A stretch of 64,000 nt of DNA from Fennellomyces sp. T-0311 (taxonomy: Eukaryota > Mucoromycota > Mucoromycetes > Mucorales > Lichtheimiaceae): positions 1,240,001 through 1,304,000 of the forward strand of contig JALLLT010000001.1 in assembly GCA_025266875.1 (NCBI GenBank), in the 5' to 3' direction. A program made the translations under genes and the position numbers. The notes under the pieces were generated by a model. That model saw only the letters and a list, made by a program, of their open reading frames with translations, ran no database searches and was not told the origin of the DNA. This document shows, one piece after another, positions 34,833 through 46,710 of this stretch. The stretch's first letter is position 1. Each line of letters begins with the position of its first letter.

Positions 34833-37358
34833 TGCTGGAAAAAACTGAATCAGATAAAGAAAAGGCCCAAACTTGGTGAAAAAAAAATCCTTCCTTCTAT
34901 CTCAGGGCAGAAACATGTTCTTTCTCCGACACTTGGGCCCAAGCGAACCGCAGCAATTCTCGGATACCCCGCGAAACAGCAAATCAATTTCACGTTAACC
35001 ATTACGAAAACGCAGGTTAAGGTACCATCGCTGCCATGAATAATCATCCACGTGATACTTTCTCTTTGATCGCTTTCAATTCTTGGTATTGCGAGTGATC
35101 TTCGCCAGTTGATTGTTTTGGACTTACCCCACACCCTGCGTTTTCGGAGCAATCCGCACTTTTAGCGCGCACCTTCCGTGCAGCATGGACTCGTTCACGA
35201 TCATTGATTGGACGCTAAGCTTCTCTGTAGAAAAACCTTTTGTTTATCCGTGAAGATCACCTACACTCGTTCTATATAGGTATGTACTTGTATAATTATG
35301 CCGTGACAAAGCTAGTATTGTCATGCTTGATTCGGTATGGCGCTACCGCATGCAGCAGCACATCGCATTGAGTGCACAGCATTGCCTTTTTGTGCACAAT
35401 AGAACTACATACGTATCAATAGTACTGCAGTACATAGCTCCAAAGCCAATCATGGTATGCTATATTATTTGAATCCGCGATTCCAAAGGTGGTTTCCTGG
35501 TATTCCTTGCCAAGAACACTGCATATGAATGTAACATGGTCTTGGTCTTGGAATTTCCAAAGGACTTATCATTTCCATCTGCCAAACCTGCGTTCCATGC
35601 ACGCTAGAACATCCGGTTTTACGGCAGCTCCGTTCTGTTCATTAAAGTGATCAAACACGGCATTTGACCTAACAATTATCAGATGTTGAAGGGCTTATCG
35701 CGAGCACATAGAATCAAAATCATGTCTTCATTTATAAAGGAGTACAAGTGGCTAAGTATGTAATTCGGCCCGAGAGAATCGTAAGTTTTGCCTTTAGAAA
35801 GCGCCAATTTAGTTTGTGCGGATCATTCATCATACTGTATCTTACATACATATGTACGTACCTGTGTCTTCTTGCGCGTTGACTAATGATACATATAAGA
35901 CTACATATGTGTCATTCCTGTGTGAACAACAAAAGATATGCATCATGACAATAGTAAGGTATATTGGATCAAGTTTATCCACTTGATTCTTTTACAAAGT
36001 ACGTACCTTTGGTTTATGTCAAATCATGTATTGAGGCGACTGCCACTTAGAATAAGTTGTCAGCTTTCAGGCAATAGTTGTTAAACTATTAGAACAGAGG
36101 ACTTTTCTACATTACATAAGTAACAATATCTCTCGTAACGAAGTACCATTGAAAGTTTACTAGGGATTGGGATGAGGAATACACTACTGTTCCACGGGGC
36201 TTTTTGGTAGAAGTGGCGCAAAGAATCTCTAATTTCACGATATGGGTCAAAAATGAAAAGCTGGTTGATAAAATTTAACATATACTCTCAAAAATTAATA
36301 AGTAAAATCCATGCATCTGTTTCAAAACTTGTATGTATACGTACCTACCCGTTCCAAAAATTCACATGTAGAGTTCAAAAATGAGTGCAAGTTTGACAGC
36401 AGGCTCCGAAAACTGATATGAGATGGCCAGCTTGATTTTTTTTGTTCTTAATATTATGGAGACTTAAACAATCTTTTACTATCGTCATCACGTTAAAAAG
36501 GTATGTGTTTATTCGACAATAGTGTATCTACGGGTGCTTCATCATCACTTTCACTGCATTAGCATCAAAATCAGATGCACAGCACAATAAAAGGCAACGT
36601 GACAATCGCAGTTACACAAATCAACGCAACCACAATATCTCCTGTAACAAAGCACCAAAACAGCAACGTAAACAAGTTGTATTATACAATTATCAATCAA
36701 CATCGCTTAAAGTTGGCCGTTATATAATATAGAAGTTCAGCGAACCTCCATAAGATTATAAACATAAAGAAAAAGTCAAGTTAGTTATTCAATTATTTAT
36801 TAGCTTAGACTTTTATGCCTTCCATGAGATACCAAGAACTGTAACATAAAATTTTAGCAAAATTATCAGAAAAATGCAATTACCATGCGCTTACACTCTT
36901 ATAAAATAAGATTTCTTTTATATTGATGATCGTATGAACATGTACCGAACTCCCTTAGTGTGCACTTACTACTTGATCGCTCAAAATGTTTGAAGTCCGA
37001 TTGGCAGCAGCGGCCTAAGTGAGCCAAGCTTGCCAAAGATGATCATTCTTTTCGTACACTAGTACAAGGTATGCTATATACATGGATAAATGCACCAGAT
37101 GAACAGGCTGGTAGATTGGATTGGATGGATGAATAGATGGATGGATGAACGACTGAACTGAACGATTTGACGCTACTTCGAATTTGTGCATTCTCGAAAA
37201 GATCGATTCGACATTGAACGTTTTCGATAACTGTTGAATCCACTCACCCATTCCTTCCATTCTGTGCTGTTCATTTGGCTGTGGAGAATTATGTGAACTT
37301 GAATTCTAATCTTTCTCTTTTTTTTCTTTACTTTTTACTTTGACAGATATAATTTACC
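34833..37358. other. Long AT-rich intergenic region upstream of RPL15
   Basis: About 2.5 kb without a supportable gene, rich in A/T and with stops in all frames. Near 37118-37150 there is a short imperfect GATG/GGAT repeat. The last 50 bp are T/C-rich with an acceptor-like TTTGACAG at about 37339-37346, so RPL15 may have an untranslated first exon, as ribosomal-protein genes often do. Confidence 0.5.
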
Positions 37359-38028
37359 ATGGGTGGTAAGTTCTCATTCTACGCATGCAAGAGTGCAGTC
37401 AATTGATGGTATATGAATAGCGTACAAGTACTTGGAGGAGCTCTACAGAAAGAAGCAGTCGGATGTGTTCCGTTTCTTGTTGCGTGTTCGCTGCTGGGAA
37501 TACCGTCAGTTGAACGTTATCCACCGTGCCTCGCGTCCTTCGCGCCCCGACAAGGCTCGTCGTCTCGGTTACAAGGCCAAGCAGGGCTACGTTATCTACC
37601 GTATCCGCGTCCGTCGTGGTGGTCGCAAGAAGCCCGTCCCCAAGGGTGCCACCTACGGTAAGCCCGTGCACGAGGGTGTCAACCAGCTCAAGTACCAGCG
37701 CTCCCTCCGCTCCACCGCTGAGGAGCGCATTGGCCGTCGTTGCGGTAACCTCCGTGTCCTCAACTCGTACTGGGTCAACCAGGATGCCACCTACAAGTAC
37801 TTTGAGGTCATCGCTGTCGACCCCTCCCACAAGGCCATCCGTCGCGATCCCCGCATCAACTGGATCGTTAACGCCGTCCACAAGCGTCGCGAAGCCCGTG
37901 GCCTTACTGCCATTGGCAAGAAGAGCCGTGGCAAGAACAAGGGTCATTTGTACACCAAGACCCGTGGTTCCGGCCGTCGCGCCACCTGGAAGAGAAACAA
38001 CACCCTCTCCCTCCGTCGCTACCGCTAA
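37359..38028 (+). CDS. RPL15: 60S ribosomal protein eL15 (Rpl15), 204 aa, 2 exons
   Basis: A 7-bp first coding exon (37359-37365, Met-Gly and one base) is joined across a 55-bp intron to 37421-38028, giving [19 protein letters not shown] and 204 residues, the usual size of this protein. Family sequences such as [40 protein letters not shown] and a basic end ([10 protein letters not shown]) are all present. It is a core component of the large cytosolic ribosomal subunit. Codon use is strongly biased to C-ending codons, unlike most of the window, which fits very high expression. Confidence 0.97.
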
Positions 38029-38117
38029 ACTGTTTTCTTGTATCTTTCACAAAATACATGCGTTACTTTTTGCGTCACCCTTCCAAAATGCTTGTTTCAT
38101 GCAAATTGTTTGTTTAT

Positions 38118-39378
38118 TTAATTGTCCCGGGCATCGGGTTTATCCAGATGATGCTGGCCATACGGCATTGCATCAGGTTTATCTAAATGCTGCTGATTGT
38201 ACGCCATGTCATCGGGATAGTTGGCATAGCCTGCCGCAGCATTGTAGTACATTTCGTTGTTGTCCGAAGTTGGAGACGTAGGCGACATGTAGTTGTTATG
38301 GTTATAGTCAGGCCCGCTGACCGTTGACTGGTCTTGCTCGGCATAATTATAATAATCTTGCATTTGCTGCTGATAGTATTGTTGATGTGCTGGTGACACA
38401 TATTCGGGCTCTTGATAGTAACGTTCGCTGTCCATACCGCCTACTACCGCGCCTGCTGCTGCGCCTGTCGCTGCTGGTGCAACGAATGCACGTGCAGACA
38501 TTGTCGGCCCTTGTTGACTTGTGGTGCTGTTGCTCGATGGCAAATTGTCGTATCCGGAGGGACCGCCGAAGATATCATCGCGCTCCTTCTGTAATCGTCG
38601 CTCCCTGCGATTGCGACGGCGGCGCATAAGGATAAACGCAATGATTCCGACAATGATAGCTGCACCCACAACACCACCTACGACACCACCAACAATGGCG
38701 CCAGTGTTGGTCGACGAAGCTGAGTCGGACACTATTTCATTTCCTTTGCTGATAAGCATCATAAGTTTACCCGTGGTATAATTCAATTACCTGTTGGAGT
38801 GCCGGTATGCGTCCCAGTGGCACTACCGGTCAATGAATCTGTGGCGGATGGCAACGGTGTTTTTCTTGTGTTATTAGAATCACGCGAGTTTGTATGGTCG
38901 TCATTGCTTGATGGCGTTGGCGTATTATTAGGCGTGGTCGTTGGTTGTCCCCCATTTGTAGGCTCCGCGGGCTGATTACTCGTGGGTTGCACAGTAGGGT
39001 TATTATTATCTTCAGTAGTTGTCGGCGCTGGGGCAGCGGTAGTTGTTGGTTGGGGGTTTTCTTGAGTCGTTGCTGGAGTGTTATCTTCAGACTGAGGTGG
39101 CGGTTGCGTTTCTGCGGGAGCGTCATTGCTAGGCGATGGTTCTTGCTGGGTTGGCGCGGGCTACAGAATATTTATTTTTTTAGTCTAATTTTGCTGCATG
39201 CGGTTAATTACACACAAACCTCATTACCGCCTGTCTCCTGGGCGTCAGGAGTATTTCTGCTCGTACAAAGTTTTTAATATAAAACGAACTATTTATATGT
39301 GCAGAAAACTCACCCGTTACCGTTGTCGGCTGCACCTGCAGATGCGTCTGCTTGTCGACGAAGAAGGGAAGCTGTCAT
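38118..39378 (-). CDS. Single-span membrane protein with Ser/Thr/Pro-rich ectodomain, 361 aa, 4 exons
   Basis: Exons on the minus strand: 39378-39314, 39256-39220, 39160-38791 and 38731-38118, all in phase. The N-terminal 150 residues are rich in Thr, Pro, Gln, Asn and Ser and look like a heavily O-glycosylated stalk. One span follows (GAIVGGVVGGVVGAAIIVGI, then IAFILM) with a strongly basic stop-transfer stretch (RRRRNRRERRLQKER). The cytosolic tail is rich in Tyr, Gln and Asn and ends in two similar units, QQHLDKPDAMPY and QHHLDKPDARDN. No cleavable signal peptide is visible (the start reads MTASLLRRQADAS), so the span itself may act as a type III signal-anchor. The architecture resembles fungal wall-stress sensors of the Mid2/Wsc kind or Skg6-type proteins, but no WSC domain is present and the role is not known. 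Confidence 0.8.
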
Positions 39379-39717
39379 TGTCAAGAACTTTGTGTGACGG
39401 TTATTGGTAGTACAGCGAGAATATGCACGAATGGAAAGGGAAAAACGAGCGACAACTGGACCTGCAGTTACAGTCGATTTTTTTTATACGGAAAGGAAAG
39501 GGGGATGTAAAAGAAAGAGATGAACCAAGGAGAGTCGAGAAACAAAAGGTTTTAAAGTCGGGTCCCTTGGCAACGCCACATCCAATGAGAATTACTCCTT
39601 CGAAACAGAAGTCGTCAACCGCTTATCCAGCCTATCCAGGGTCATCTTTTTTTTTAATTCTGATGAAGTGCAAGCTATATACAATATGAAACTATGTACA
39701 AGGAGCTATATTCGTCT
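39379..39717. other. Intergenic region between two minus-strand genes
   Basis: It holds the promoter of the upstream single-span protein gene (high coordinates side) and the 3' end of the coiled-coil gene. A short frame at 39423-39689 has no support. Confidence 0.5.
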
Positions 39718-42715
39718 TTATGCGTTTTCCCGCAGAAGGTCTTCCTCTTGCCGCCGCTCCATGGCTTCCCGCATACACATTTGAATTAGGCTCTTGAGGC
39801 GGCTGACTTCCTCTTGCTCTTTCTGTAGCGCCAATTCGCATTCTCGGAGGTCGATAAGCCAGTTCTTGATTTCGTCATCCTGTGCTGCAATTTTCTCTTT
39901 GGCAAGTTCAAGCTGTCGTTGATGGTCTTCCGTGAGATTATGCGTTTGCGCCTTGGCACTTTGGAGCGCTTTCTTCACGACTCTACATTCTTCCTCGACA
40001 TCCTCTGCATACTGGATGGCCTCCTGGAGCTGTTCTTGAAGTTCAGCAGCCCTAGTTTCATATTCATTTTTCAAACTAATGGTTCGACTGAGATCATCTT
40101 GGATATCATCGACTGTGAGCTCCAGCTGGCTGATTCGGTTCTTAAGCTCAGCATCTTCTGCTTGCCGTTTCATTGCTTCATCATAAAGTTGCCGTAACTC
40201 CTTGATACGCTGATCTCGCTCTTCCAGCGCGTGCAGCTGGTCTTCCATTTCTTGAACATCGCGAGCTCGTGCTTCCCTGGTATCGTCGTACAGCCGTTGT
40301 AGTTTCTTGATCTGTGCGCGACTCTTTTCGAGCTCAAGTGCTTGTTCTTCCATGCGAGGAACATTCTCAGAATGCAATTGTATCGCTTCGTCGTAAAGCC
40401 GTTCCATTTTGTCGGCACGAGCGCGCGCTTCACCTAATGCATGCCCTTGGCTTTCTAGTTCCGCTGCATCTTGCTCGCGTGCCGCCATGGCCTCTTCGTA
40501 CAACCGTTCAAGGTCACCAAACGCACGTGCTTGGATTTCAATCTTTGCAGAATTCTTATTGTACGACTCAGTCACGTCATTGAACTTTCGTCGCAAATCC
40601 TTGCATTGCATCTGGCTCTGGCGAAGCTCTTCAGCCAAGCTATCGGATTCTTCCTTCAACTTGTCTTGTGCGACTCTGGATTCATTGTACAGCCGTTCAA
40701 GTTCATCAAATGCATGTGCTTGGCGCTCATGCTGGACAGAATTCTTCTTGTACGACTGGATGGCATCATCATACCGCCGTTGCAAGTCTTTGACTTGTGC
40801 ACGGCTCTCGTTGAGTTCTTCCGTTAAAATATTCAAATCTGTCTTGTACTGATCACGTGATGCTCTGGTATCATCGTACAAGCTTTGCAGTTCTTTGGCA
40901 CGGGAATGGCTCTTTTCCAACGCACGCTGCAGCTCATCTGCTTCTGTTTTATGTTGCGCACGGGCCTCTGCAGCATTCTCGTACAAGCGCTGCAGTTCCT
41001 GGATCCTGGCTCGACTCTCGCTCACTGTATTCGATCGATCGTGTTCTTGGGTCGCCAAATCTGCCTCGAGTTGCTCCACCTGCTTCGTCATTTGCTCCAG
41101 GCGTGCCTCCGCTCTAGCCAGCTTGTCGGATGTTGCAGCCAGCTCTTTTTGGGCGTCCGCATACCGCTGACTCAGACTATCGTTCGACTGTTCCAGCTCG
41201 TTAATTTCAGCGGTGCGTTCTTTCAGAACTCGTTCCAGACCCTGGATATGGGATGTCGTATCCTCCAGCATCGCCATCAGCTCTTCGAGTTTGTGCAAGT
41301 GCTTGCTCTTTGCTTTGATATCCTCTTGCAAGCGTCGGTTTTCGTCCTTCAATTGTTGCTCTTTGGTGTGCGCGGCTTCCATTTCTGCCTTGTAGGTGTT
41401 TTCCAGCATCTCCTTGGTTACCGCTGTTGTCTTGACGCTCGTTTGCAAGCGTCGGAGCTCGTCGTTCAAAGCCTGTTCGTTCTTTTGCGCCAGTTTCATT
41501 TCTGCCTGGACATCCTGGATATCCGCTTCCAACCGTCGAAGTTTTTGCTCTTTTGCCGCGGCTTTTTCGATTTCTGCGCTCAGCGCATGTTCGAGCTTCT
41601 CCTTGACTGCCGTTCCAGCCTTGACATCTGCTTGCAAACGTCGGATTTCATCACTTAGTTTTTGTTCCTTGCCTTGGGCCTCGGCTTTCACTTTCTGGAA
41701 GGTGTCTTCCAGTCGCTCCGTGTCCGTCATTTTTTCCTGTACGTTGTCGAGGTCATGTTTTAAACGGTCAATTTCACGCTGCTTGGATTCAATTGTGTGC
41801 TGCAGTTGCCCGTTATTCTTCTTGAGTATACGCTCGTTCGACTGTGCCGCTTCACGGTCTATCTCGTGCTGGAGCAAAGCATCGGCGAGCTTGTGCTTTT
41901 CATCCAGTATCGCGCTTTGCAACTCATCGATCTTATCATTGAGTTGTTTTTGGTTCTCCGTGACAGACTTGTCCTGAGCACGTTGTCTTTGAAGTTCTTG
42001 ATCCTTAGCGGCCGCCTCCTCGCGCATGAGGTCCAGTTCCTCACGTACACGTTGCAACTCTTCTGTGATATCACGTTCACGTCCCTGCACCATTTGCAAC
42101 TCGTCCTTCTGCTCATCGATTAGAGCACGCGCCTGATCAAGTTCCATTTGGAGCCGCTCGTTCTCCTCGCCTCTCTCGCGTAGCAGATCTTCCAACGCAA
42201 GATTTTCAGTGCGGTCTTGCTGCTGTTGCCTCTGTGCTTCTTCCAAAGTGATCGCGAGTTCCTGTCGTTCCCTTTCCAGCTCTTTGACTCTGGCCGACGA
42301 CACACGTTGCTCGTTATAAGCGCTCTCTAGATCGTCGACATCACCTAATGCTGCGTAACGCCTTAAAGCGTATGACTTTTGTTCAAGTTGATCGACCAAA
42401 GTTTTGATTTGCTTTTGATGCGCAATGTTAAGCTGCTTCATCTTGCTCTCTAGCTCGTCTCGCTCCAATTCGACCGATGCTACTCGCGCTTCCTCGCTTT
42501 TTCCGTATTCATATAGCTCGGCAAGCTGTTCTTGTGCGGCTGAGAGCGATTCTTCGTGGGTGGAAGACACGATGGATCCATTTGTTCCTGAACGTTGGTG
42601 TTTACGCGGGCCATAGGCATCCACTAAGGAGTGCCTTTTGCCTCCTAAAAATATAACATTTAGTTGCCTGATGTAAGGCTAGACGTTGATCTTACGAACC
42701 GTATACTTTAGACAT
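39718..42715 (-). CDS. Long coiled-coil protein, 980 aa, 2 exons
   Basis: A 16-bp first exon (42715-42700) joined to 42644-39718 gives the start MSKVYGGKRHSLVDAYGPRK; without it the main frame has no ATG near its beginning. From about residue 40 to the end almost the whole chain is heptad-patterned, rich in Glu, Gln, Lys, Arg and Leu, with no membrane span or globular domain. The second half has a repeated unit of about 35-42 residues centred on a phrase like LQRLYDDA: ELQRLYENA, ELQSLYDDT, DLQRRYDDA, ELERLYNES, DLERLYEEA, KMERLYDEA, KLQRLYDDT and ELRQLYDEA. It should form a long rod, perhaps a tether, a cytoskeletal or polarity scaffold; the sequence does not say which. The assignment of the tiny first exon is a prediction. 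Confidence 0.85.
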
Positions 42716-43645
42716 CAGCGTTGTACGTTTAGGTATCAGTTTGGAAGAAGTTGCACTGCATATTTCTTGGGAACGGTGTTTCAACTGGTTTTTGAACGGA
42801 TCACGCGCCACGCGTACATAGTATGGTTTTGAGCCACCCTCTTGTTCCTACTACATTTCCAAATCTGGCTTTCGGCTGAGCTTTACGCGCTGTTCCAGGA
42901 TAAGCATTGCGATCACATACAAAACACACCAAAGTACCGGGTGGTTTAGTAGTGAATGAAGACACTGTGCGAAACATTTGCCTCTTTTCAAAACCACTCA
43001 TGAGCCTATGCTATAAGAACTATCCACACTAGAGCTTTGTGATGCTCTTCACTGAAAAAGTAAAGCATCTGGAAACACATCAATAGTGATTTGCGCTGCG
43101 GGACCAGATACAGGGCTCATTGACTACATTGGGCTCAGCGTCCCTATTTAGAGCCGTGTGGTCGGCTTGAAGCAGGCTTTGCTATCCAAATACGATTCAA
43201 CCATGGCAGAAACGTGCGTAACAATGTATATAACTACTCTGAATTGGATAAGCAAAAGGTTAAAAAAAATGTTCCCTAGGTAACTAGGAGCCACGTCAAT
43301 AATCGCATAGAGATCAGATGCTTCCAGACGACCGGACAATGCTTTGATAAAGCGCGATGAATATTAGAAGTTGCTTGTAAATGCATTTCCAGGCAACTGA
43401 TTATTAAGCGTTCACTACTCGTAGTTGGAGTATTACATAGCCTTCCTTTCCGGTCATTTCTTCTCTCAAAGTAGAAAGCAACACGTCAGCAAACTTATAC
43501 TTATTGATTGAATTTGTCAAATCTTATACATAACGATACCTTGTTATGATAAAGGTTAAAAATGACATATGTATACACTCAGAGAATTTATATAAGAACA
43601 TACCTAATCAAATACGTGTTGGACGCGCTAAAGACGATATAATCC
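42716..43645. other. Intergenic region at the border of the repeat-rich part
   Basis: No gene was recognised. Two short minus-strand frames (42801-43001 and 43148-43339) lack family resemblance. The AT content rises towards 43600. Confidence 0.45.
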
Positions 43646-44551
43646 ATAGTGGATAGCAAAATAATTCTGATTACCGGTGGAACAAGTGGTTTAGGCCGAG
43701 CAGCAGCCAAACGCTTCCTTGAGGAAGGTCATACTATCATCATTACCGGTCGAAACATTCGGCGAATTGATGATGCCGTGACGGGATCAAACATTGTACG
43801 GCTACTCGTGAACTCCTTCACAGCCTTGTCTTGGACCTCGAAAGTTCGTCTTTATCCGAAGCGCTGTAGAATCCTTTAAGGCACTTGGACTCCAACTTGA
43901 TATTTTGATCAACAACGCCGGCTGCGTTCTTGCCAATTGTGAATATGTGGCAGACACGAACAAAGTTTAAAGACGACGTTCGTCAACGCAGTAGCACCAT
44001 GGTATCTGACGATGCAATTAGCACCATATATTCAACCAGGCAATCGCATCATATTTGCCACCTCGGCCCTTCACAATCCAGAGGGTGCTCATGGTGACAA
44101 AGAAAGCAGCGAGCAAATCAAAGATCCTGACCTTTTCAATATGCTGGATGGCACACCGGACTACAGTGGTATAGCGTATTACAAGGTCAGTAAACTTGCC
44201 ATGCTTTGGGTCGCGTTTATTACAGCAAAGCAGTTTCCACAATTATCGGAGCTTTCCTTCGAACCTGGATTCGTCTCTGTTACTGGCTTGGCTCGTCAAC
44301 GGCCATGGATCACCCGCATGCTATTCAAGTTCGTTCTCCCGTACACTAGCCAAACAGTGACCATAGATCACGCTGTTTCTGACTATGTATGCTACGCAAT
44401 CAGCAACGAATACGACGGAGTGACCGGCGAATACCTCTTCAACAGAGAAAAGGCAGAAGCGTCAGAACGAGCCCGAAATATGGATGAAGATGTCAAGTTC
44501 TGGAATTTATTTTGTGACATCTGCAATACTCCCGAACGTAAGCTTACATAG
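43646..44551 (+). pseudogene. Broken short-chain dehydrogenase/reductase
   Basis: The Rossmann start IILITGGTSGLGRAAAKRFL (43655 onward) is preceded by ATA-GTG where an ATG would be expected, so the start codon appears lost. The family then continues in other frames: a segment reading VESFKALGLQLDILINNAGC near 43870-43925, and TFVNAVAPWYLTMQLAPY leading into the longest intact piece at 44012-44551, which has the active-site YYKVSK motif and runs to a normal C-terminus. At least two frameshifts and in-frame stops separate the pieces, and no introns of sensible size repair them. It was an NAD(P)-dependent oxidoreductase of the SDR superfamily; the substrate is unknown. Confidence 0.85.
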
Positions 44552-44776
44552 TTTAGTTAAATAGCACAGTAAAATACATACTATTTATGACTTGCGCGTA
44601 TTTTATTAGTTATGTATAACCAAGTGGTATTAAAGGAATATGTGTCGACATATATCATGCATAGCATTCCTGCCTCGTAGTAGGAAAAGATAGGCTGCGT
44701 AACGACAGCGGACATGATTTGTGAGGAACATGAAAAACGTCTTGCATAAAATTTATGCAACACAAGTAAAAATTTA

Positions 44777-45318
44777 TTACTTTAATTTGGTCCCAATCTC
44801 TTCAAAGAATTTATTAATGTCATCATCGATATCAGCAAAAGCAGAACGACGTTTAGATTTTCTCGCTTTTCTTGGCAACTTGGGATATCTATAGTTGTTA
44901 ATCGGTCGTTCAGATGCTATTGAGCGTCTTGTAATTTATCTTTGTTTGTTTGGCAGCTTCTTCTTGGTAAAAGTTATTCACATAGAGCAATCGCAAAGCA
45001 GCTCAAATTGTTCCGAATTATACTCCTCGTATGCACCTCGCTTTCCTCGTTTCCTCGTCTCAGTCCTCCCTTCGACTTTGTTACTATCATGAGCCGGAGC
45101 AATTGGCTCGCTAAAATCTCGCTCATCTGGAAGATCGGCTATAGATACATAGTCTATTGGATAACTTACTCGCTTTCGACATTGGTCTGGTTAAACCTTG
45201 AAATATGCTCATGCTCGTCAAAATCCATTGCACTGATGCCTTGAATGTCTTTTTGAGTACGCGATCGTTGAACAGTTGGCTCAATCCGTTTGTTTACGGC
45301 TTCCTGGAATAAGTTCAT
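44777..45318 (-). pseudogene. Decayed helix-turn-helix protein, probably transpos(on)-derived
   Basis: On the minus strand an ATG at 45318 opens MNLFQEAVNKRIEPTVQRSR; a one-base shift later the frame resumes as YVSIADLPDERDFSEP, then RKRGKRGAYEEYNSEQFELL, and after another shift FYQEEAAKQTKINYKTLNS and finally RKSKRRSAFADIDDDINKFF before a stop. The EAAKQTKINYKTLNS segment has the look of the recognition helix of Tc1/IS630-type transposase DNA-binding domains, and the basic plus YEEY lead-in is one I associate with such fungal elements. No DDE catalytic domain follows. Two frameshifts make it non-functional. Confidence 0.55.
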
Positions 45319-46035
45319 TGTAGTTTTGATTGAATATAACACGCCAAAAATGACAACTGCCTTATATAGTCTTTTCCTATGGTAGCGATTCGCTTAGCAT
45401 GGAATTGAGCACAGTACGTATGGTACATTTTAGTCAGTAATTAATTACTTCTATTTCAGCAAACGTATAGTACTTCAATTCAGCGAAAATATTGAGTAAT
45501 AAGATTAGGCAAATGAGTTTAGCATTCAGGTCTATCTGTCACTCATATTTAACACACACATAAAGAGTTTTGGGTAAGGGAGGTTAAGCATCTGGATTTA
45601 GCAATATATTTCAGTACCCGGAAATCCCACCATTTAATCTTGACATTCAGTGCGCACCAGACTGATATTAGGCGAAAGGTTTTGCTCGCCAATTACGTCT
45701 TCACATCAGGCGTATTAATTTATAACTCACTTTAAACCAAAATACGACATGCATTACGTAAATGTATTGTATATATAAATAGTTCACATAGTTACTAGGT
45801 AATCGGTATGTGCTATGGAGATTTTCTGTTGTAATACGTCCTAAAGAGGATTTCCTATGCATTTATTCATAGAATTCTCCATTTTAAATGCATGCCAAAG
45901 GTCTGAATGTACGATGTACAGGCGGAATATCGGGTAAAGTAGCTAGACAAGAATTTTGCTGAAGAAAGATGCTAAGATTGAAGAATCCGTTGTAGTAACT
46001 GGTTTTGTGGCTATTTCTGATCTTTCAAGGGATAA
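45319..46035. other. AT-rich intergenic region
   Basis: No coding pattern was recognised between the HTH remnant and the adenylate-forming-enzyme remnant. Confidence 0.5.
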
Positions 46036-46710
46036 CAAAACCTGGTAACCGTCAGCCTGTCAAGGACTTTTTGGACTACTATCATTGGGAGACGGTCGAT
46101 GAAGGAAATTACCATTGCATGATTAAATGTGATTGTCCCGGATTGTGTACTTTGTAGTTCTGAACGAGCAAGTCCTCTATGAAGCCACCGATCTGTTCCG
46201 GGAAGAACTTCCCAATCATGGATACTATCGACACATTGGTCGAAATACGGACATGTTTGCAATGTAAGTGTATATGGAGTTGAGCGAAATGGTTCTAAAG
46301 TTCGAATTTTTAGAGCCATGGTGAAAAGATATACCCGACGCTAATGGAGAACGAGATTCGTGGTTGCAGCATCGTAAAAGGCTGTACGGCTACTGGGGGG
46401 ACAGATCACATACGGTAGTATTGGCTGAAATCAACCCGTTGCGTGTGGCCAATTATGATCTCGAGCAAATCAAAAGCTCAAGATGAGAAAATAATTGGTT
46501 GTGCTGTCAGTAGCGAATAAAAAAGCTAAATAATGGAGTAGTTTATGAAGCTGTAAAAGCAGCTTCTCGAGGGCAGTGCAGTGACTGTATCGGAATTGGT
46601 GTATATCGTTCCAGGGGATAGAGTGATTCCTACAATTCCAAAGACGCAGTCTCACGCAAGACCACCCTGCACCAGAAGCCAATGAAAACGCCGTTGCAGC
46701 TGCAGATTAG
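46036..46710 (+). pseudogene. Remnant of an adenylate-forming enzyme (AMP-binding C-terminal part)
   Basis: Broken pieces read on the plus strand in the order expected for the end of an AMP-dependent synthetase domain. They are a segment ending DEGNYHCMIKCDCPGL, then LYEATDLFREELPNHGYYRH followed by IGRNTD (46160-46250, matching the TxDLF...GRxxD region), then after an intron-like gap HGEKIYPTLMENEIRG (46320-46370, the GEK-xxP motif), TVVLAEINP (46410), YEAVKAASRGQ (46545) and KDAVSRKTTLHQ (46640-46675, the K...SRKTxL end of the domain). Stops and frameshifts separate several of them. Similar domains occur in NRPS-like reductases and acyl-CoA synthetases. No carrier or reductase domain could be recognised downstream. 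Confidence 0.65.

Noticed and set aside
43646..44551. Short introns repairing the short-chain dehydrogenase
   Set aside because: Only gaps of about 15-30 bp with GT-AG ends could be drawn, too short for fungal introns, and in-frame stops and the missing ATG remain.
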